Shown: piece after piece, positions 22,946 to 26,090 of the stretch
Position numbering within the stretch: the first letter of the stretch is position 1
How the letters are laid out: each line of letters starts with the position of its first letter
Origin: Oscillospiraceae bacterium
Lineage (GTDB): Bacteria; Bacillota_A; Clostridia; Oscillospirales; WRJC01
Length of the DNA stretch: 26,090 nt
Assembly: GCA_009785015.1 (NCBI GenBank)
Contig: WQXD01000021.1
Coordinates: forward strand, 1-26,090
Direction of reading: 5' to 3'
Made by a program: the position numbers and the translations under genes
Notes under the pieces: generated by a model
What the model saw: only the letters and a program-made list of their open reading frames with translations
What the model was told of the DNA's origin: nothing
Database searches by the model: none

Positions 22946-25183
22946 ATGAAAAGATACTTATCCCTCATAAAACGCCACGAGAAGAAACGGCTCGAAAATT
23001 CGATCCGGCAGCTTGCGGCTGAATTGGAATCGCGCGAAAATATGGCAAATATGCTCAACAAAATGTCCGTTCGTTTTCTTTCCAACGATGAGGAAACATT
23101 TGACGAGAAGATGACGGCGGGGGTAAAATTTATCACGGATATGATGGATTTGGACAACATGTCCGTTTTCCGGAACTTCATGGCGCCGGACGGGGTGCAT
23201 ACATCGCAGATATACCGCTGGGACAGGGAAGCGGACGGCACCGCCGCCGCGCGGCCGGAATTGGAAGATATCGCCATTTCACATCTGGCGCATGACTGGG
23301 CGGATATAATGTCCGGGAAAAAAATAGTAAACGGCCCCGTGCGGGCGATGGAAGGCCTTTCGGCGCTTGAACATTTCGGCGTCGCCTCGGCGTTTATCGT
23401 GCCTGTGCAGATGAATAACGAATACGGGGGTTTCGTCGTTTTTGAAAACAGTCAAATCGAGCGCTATTACAGCGACGAATCCGTCAAGGCGATGCGTTCA
23501 GCGGCGTTTTTATGCGCCAATACGGTGATTCGCGCGGAAATGGAAAAAAAGATAAAGGATTCGCTCGACAACGCCAAATCCGCTTCACAGGCGAAGAGCG
23601 ATTTTCTGGCCAATATGAGCCATGAAATACGCACGCCCTTAAACGCCATCATCGGTATGACCAGAATCGGGAAATCGGCGGCGGACATGGAGCGCATGCT
23701 CTATTGTCTAATAAAAATCGAGGATGCGTCAAAACACCTGTTCGGCGTGATCAATGACATTCTGGACGTGTCGAAGATAGAAGCCGGCAAATTTGAGCTG
23801 GCGCCGACGGAGTTCAACTTTGAAAAAATGCTTCAGCGGGTCGTCAACGTGGTGAATTTCCGCGTGGACGAAAAAGAACAGCAGCTCACCGTCTATGTGG
23901 ATAAAAACATTCCGCGGTTCATCGTCGGCGACGAACAGCGGCTGGCGCAGATCATAACGAACATTTTGGGAAATGCGATCAAATTCACCCCGAAAAAAGG
24001 CGCCATTTGCATCAACACATATTTTTTGGGGGAAAAAGACGGCGAAACCAAAATCAAGATATCCGTCAAGGACACGGGCATCGGCATAAGTTTTGAGCAG
24101 CAGGCGAAACTGTTCCGTTCTTTCCAGCAGGCCGAAACCGGCACATTCAATAAATTCGGCGGAACGGGGCTGGGGCTTTCCATTTCCAAAAGTATCGTGG
24201 AAATGATGGGCGGCGAAATATGGGTCGAGTCCGAAATCGGAAAAGGCGCCGTGTTCGCTTTTACCATTCAGGTAAAACGCGGCGAACAGAGAAACCGCGC
24301 ATATTTGCGGCACGCCGCCGATTGGAAAAAGCTGCGCGTTTTGATAGTGGACGACGAAGCGTATATTTTAAAAGACTTAAAGGGCATCGTGGAGGGTTTC
24401 GGCGCTTTGTGCGACACCGCCGACAATGCACAGGACGCCCTAAAGCTCGTGCGGAAGAATGGGGGTTACCACATCTACTTTGTCGATTGGAAGATGCCGG
24501 AAATGGACGGAATAAAACTGACAAAAGAATTGAAAAAGACAGCGCGCACCCCGGAAAATCCGCTTGCAATCATGGTTTCATCCGCTGATATTTCCTCGAT
24601 TTCCGTACTGGCGAAACAAGCGGGCGTAGACGAGTTTTTGCAAAAACCTTTGTTTCCCTCGACAATAGCGGATATAATAAGCGAATATCTCGGCGTGCCG
24701 GCGCAGAAACCGGAAGAGACAAACGTGGATCCCCCCGGCGTTTTTGACGGACGCCGCGTTTTGATCGCCGAAGATGTGGAAATCAACTGTGAAATTCTGC
24801 TGGCGCTGTTGGAACAGACGAAAATAGAAATAGACTTTGCCGTAAACGGCGCGGAAGCTGTCCGGATGTTCGCCGAAGCGCCCGATAAATACGAAATGAT
24901 CTTCATGGATGTGCAAATGCCCGAAATGGACGGCTATGAAGCCACGCGCCGAATCAGGGCGTCAGACGCCGCCACTGCCAAAACCATACCGATTATCGCA
25001 ATGACGGCAAATGTTTTTAAGGGAGATATCGAGCGCTGCCTTGAAGCCGGAATGGACGGACACGTGGGAAAGCCGATCGATTTGGACGCTTTGTTTGAAT
25101 ATTTAAACAAGTATCTTCAAAAATATGATAATAAAAGCGGGGAATATATACGGGGGCGTTTAACAGTCGAGAAAAAGCTATAA
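22946..25183 (+). CDS. Soluble hybrid sensor histidine kinase with two receiver domains
   Basis: This 745-residue signalling protein has no membrane segment. Residues 1-40 are a basic coiled coil. A GAF-like sensory region lies at about 45-195 (ETFDEKMTAGVKFITDMMDLD). HisKA carries the phosphorylated His226 (MSHEIRTPLNAIIG). The HATPase domain shows the N box ILGNAIKF and DTGIG and GGTGLGLS. Receiver 1 (about 465-585) has VDDE, phospho-acceptor Asp514 (VDWKMPEMDG) and Lys in FLQKP. Receiver 2 (about 608-725) has Asp655 (FMDVQMPEMDG) and HVGKP. No HPt domain is present, so a separate phosphotransfer partner may be needed, and no response regulator gene is adjacent. ATG 22946 has only a distant AGAAGGG (22920-22926), so translation may be weak or the start may differ. 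An 18-residue tail follows receiver 2 and may reflect the nearby IS607 insertion. Confidence 0.9.
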   Translation: MKRYLSLIKRHEKKRLENSIRQLAAELESRENMANMLNKMSVRFLSNDEETFDEKMTAGVKFITDMMDLDNMSVFRNFMAPDGVHTSQIYRWDREADGTAAARPELEDIAISHLAHDWADIMSGKKIVNGPVRAMEGLSALEHFGVASAFIVPVQMNNEYGGFVVFENSQIERYYSDESVKAMRSAAFLCANTVIRAEMEKKIKDSLDNAKSASQAKSDFLANMSHEIRTPLNAIIGMTRIGKSAADMERMLYCLIKIEDASKHLFGVINDILDVSKIEAGKFELAPTEFNFEKMLQRVVNVVNFRVDEKEQQLTVYVDKNIPRFIVGDEQRLAQIITNILGNAIKFTPKKGAICINTYFLGEKDGETKIKISVKDTGIGISFEQQAKLFRSFQQAETGTFNKFGGTGLGLSISKSIVEMMGGEIWVESEIGKGAVFAFTIQVKRGEQRNRAYLRHAADWKKLRVLIVDDEAYILKDLKGIVEGFGALCDTADNAQDALKLVRKNGGYHIYFVDWKMPEMDGIKLTKELKKTARTPENPLAIMVSSADISSISVLAKQAGVDEFLQKPLFPSTIADIISEYLGVPAQKPEETNVDPPGVFDGRRVLIAEDVEINCEILLALLEQTKIEIDFAVNGAEAVRMFAEAPDKYEMIFMDVQMPEMDGYEATRRIRASDAATAKTIPIIAMTANVFKGDIERCLEAGMDGHVGKPIDLDALFEYLNKYLQKYDNKSGEYIRGRLTVEKKL

Positions 25184-25200
25184 AAAGTTATAAAAGCCAC

Positions 25201-25229
25201 TTGAAAAATGGAAAAAAGTATGATATAAT
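25201..25229 (+). promoter_or_regulatory. Promoter of the IS607 recombinase gene
   Basis: TTGAAA (25201-25206) and TATAAT (25224-25229) are 17 bp apart, with TG at 25221-25222 forming an extended -10. The hexamer CTTGAA (25200-25205) recurs inverted as TTCAAG (25231-25236), bracketing the promoter. This could be a self-regulation site for the MerR-like head. Confidence 0.65.
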
Positions 25230-25247
25230 ATTCAAGAGGTGAAAAAA

Positions 25248-25868
25248 GTGAAATATTATAGCATACACGAATTTTCAAAGATGATAGGCGTAACGCCGCA
25301 GACATTGCGGAATTGGGAGGCAAAAAACAGACTACAAGCCAGTCATACGAGTACAAACGGATACAGATATTATTCGCAAAAACAGATAAATGAAATGCTG
25401 GGAATAGCGGCGATAAATAAAAAAATAATAGGATATTGCCGCGTGTCGAGCCAAAAGCAAAAAGGCGATTTAGAGAGACAAATATAGAGCATGGAAAAAT
25501 ATTTATCGTCGTTAGATTGCGAATATGAAATCATCAGCGACATAGGCAGCGGAATAAATTACACAAAAAAAGGACTACAGGCAATCGTAAAGAAAATCCA
25601 CAATGGGGAGGTCAGTAAAATCGTAATCTTTTACAAGGACAGGCTAATGCGGTTCGGATTTGAATTGGTTGAATATATGGGTAATTTAAACGGCTGTGAG
25701 ATTGAAATATTAGACAGAGCGAAGAAAAGCGAAGAGGAAGAACTCGTAGAAGATTTGGTACAAATAGTAACGGTATTTAGCTGTAAACTGCAAGGTAGAC
25801 GGGCGGACAAAACGAGAAAGCTGATAGAAGAGCTATTATCCGGCGGGGAGGCGTTGGCAAATGATTAA
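25248..25868 (+). pseudogene. tnpA: IS607 serine recombinase (TnpA), interrupted by an in-frame TAG
   Basis: One continuous frame encodes a MerR-type helix-turn-helix (KYYSIHEFSKMIGVTPQTLR) and a resolvase domain. The catalytic serine is residue 67 (YCRVSS). A TAG at 25485-25487 (codon 80) splits it just after GDLERQI. Past the stop the same frame continues with MEKYLSSLDCEYEIISD, FYKDRLMRFGFELVEY and a normal C-terminus to 25868. Restoring a sense codon at 25485 would give a complete 206-residue protein, the usual length. An ATG at 25491 could restart the second part, but the catalytic serine would be lost. GTG 25248 is chosen because AAGAGGTGA (25234-25242) precedes it; GTG 25239 lies within that site. 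TAG ends several intact genes here (6256, 8552, 22442), so it is not a reassigned codon. Confidence 0.85.
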
Positions 25869-26090
25869 GAGCATGAAAGTAATGTTGCTGCCGAACAACA
25901 AGCAGGAAAGCAAACTATTTGAGACAGCAGACGCGGCGCGTCATGCGTACAACTGGACGCTGGGGGTGCAAATGGACTATTACGAGGCTAACAAAAAATA
26001 CCAGTCTGATTCGGAAGTCCGAAAAAAGTTCACGGAGCACAAGCAAGAAAAAGCATGGTTGTACAAAGTGAGCAATAACGCGACGAAACA
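25861..26090 (+). CDS. tnpB: TnpB RNA-guided nuclease, N-terminal part (cut by window edge)
   Basis: The frame from ATG 25861 runs open to the edge and gives about 76 residues, starting MIKSMKVMLLPNNKQESKLF. It includes the N-terminal TnpB/OrfB segment DAARHAYNWTLGVQM and KFTEHKQEKAWLYKVSNNAT. TnpB proteins of IS200/IS605 and IS607 elements are RNA-guided DNA nucleases that favour element retention. The RuvC-like catalytic part would lie outside the window, so activity cannot be judged. It overlaps the recombinase gene by 8 bp, which is usual for IS607 elements, and may be translated by coupling to that stop. Confidence 0.85.
   Translation, partial: MIKSMKVMLLPNNKQESKLFETADAARHAYNWTLGVQMDYYEANKKYQSDSEVRKKFTEHKQEKAWLYKVSNNATK

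Larger units (their letters stand above)
25201..26090 (+). mobile_element. IS607-family element, left part
   Basis: A serine recombinase gene with a MerR-like DNA-binding head is followed by a tnpB gene with an 8-bp overlap, the gene order of IS607 elements. IS607 elements lack terminal inverted repeats, so the left end cannot be placed exactly; it should lie between 25184 and 25247. The right end is outside the window. The recombinase gene is broken by an in-frame stop. Confidence 0.85.

Noticed and set aside
25485..25487. TAG as a pyrrolysine or recoded codon in the recombinase
   Set aside because: Several intact genes in the window end in TAG, no recoding structure is visible, and no pyl genes are seen. 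A nonsense mutation is simpler.

Overview
This window looks like chromosomal DNA from an anaerobic member of the Bacillota, probably an uncultured Clostridia lineage. The evidence is GC-rich coding sequence with AT-rich gaps, strong GGAGG-type ribosome binding sites, several TTG and GTG starts, near-consensus sigma-A promoters with 17-bp spacers, an ECF-type transporter ATPase, ZapA, acetate kinase, and many small-molecule catabolic enzymes. Gene density is high and no gap exceeds 300 bp. I see no tRNA, rRNA or CRISPR array.

Layout. (1) 1-400: the 3' end of an unknown gene and a hairpin terminator. (2) 506-6256: a plus-strand operon behind a strong promoter. It holds a lipoyl-domain E2-like protein with a shrunken, active-site-less acyltransferase domain, two short-chain dehydrogenases, a TIM-barrel sugar isomerase/epimerase-like protein and two different uroporphyrinogen-decarboxylase-fold proteins. 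This looks like a catabolic module for a polyol, cyclitol or sugar acid, but its substrate cannot be read from sequence. (3) 6263-9316: acetate kinase (minus) and an aldo/keto reductase (plus) diverge from a shared control region with a cre-like site; a membrane-anchored protein of unknown function follows. (4) 9310-12826: an ECF ATPase overlaps proB (minus), with zapA-proA divergent (plus), so proline synthesis is split across two back-to-back promoters. (5) 12846-15048: an MFS transporter and a ThuA-like protein, divergent across a T-tract-rich gap. (6) 15055-21914: a four-gene minus-strand glycan cluster: a GH5-like glycosidase, a lipoprotein with a probable carbohydrate-binding domain, a DUF4838 glycosidase-like protein, and an 883-residue fusion of a sulfatase-modifying-factor-like domain to a large glycosidase-like region. 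(7) 21976-22836: a VOC protein and an ABM-type monooxygenase-like protein, ending at a long inverted repeat. (8) 22867-25183: a soluble hybrid histidine kinase with two receiver domains. (9) about 25201 to the right edge: an IS607-type element whose serine recombinase is split by an in-frame TAG, followed by the start of tnpB.

How the parts fit. Regions 5 and 6 together suggest cytoplasmic breakdown of imported oligosaccharides. Region 2 suggests further oxidation and rearrangement of an unusual sugar-derived compound, and acetate kinase is a fermentation end-point. The most unusual items are the degenerate E2 heading the UroD/SDR operon, the SUMF1-like/glycosidase fusion, and the interrupted IS607 recombinase.
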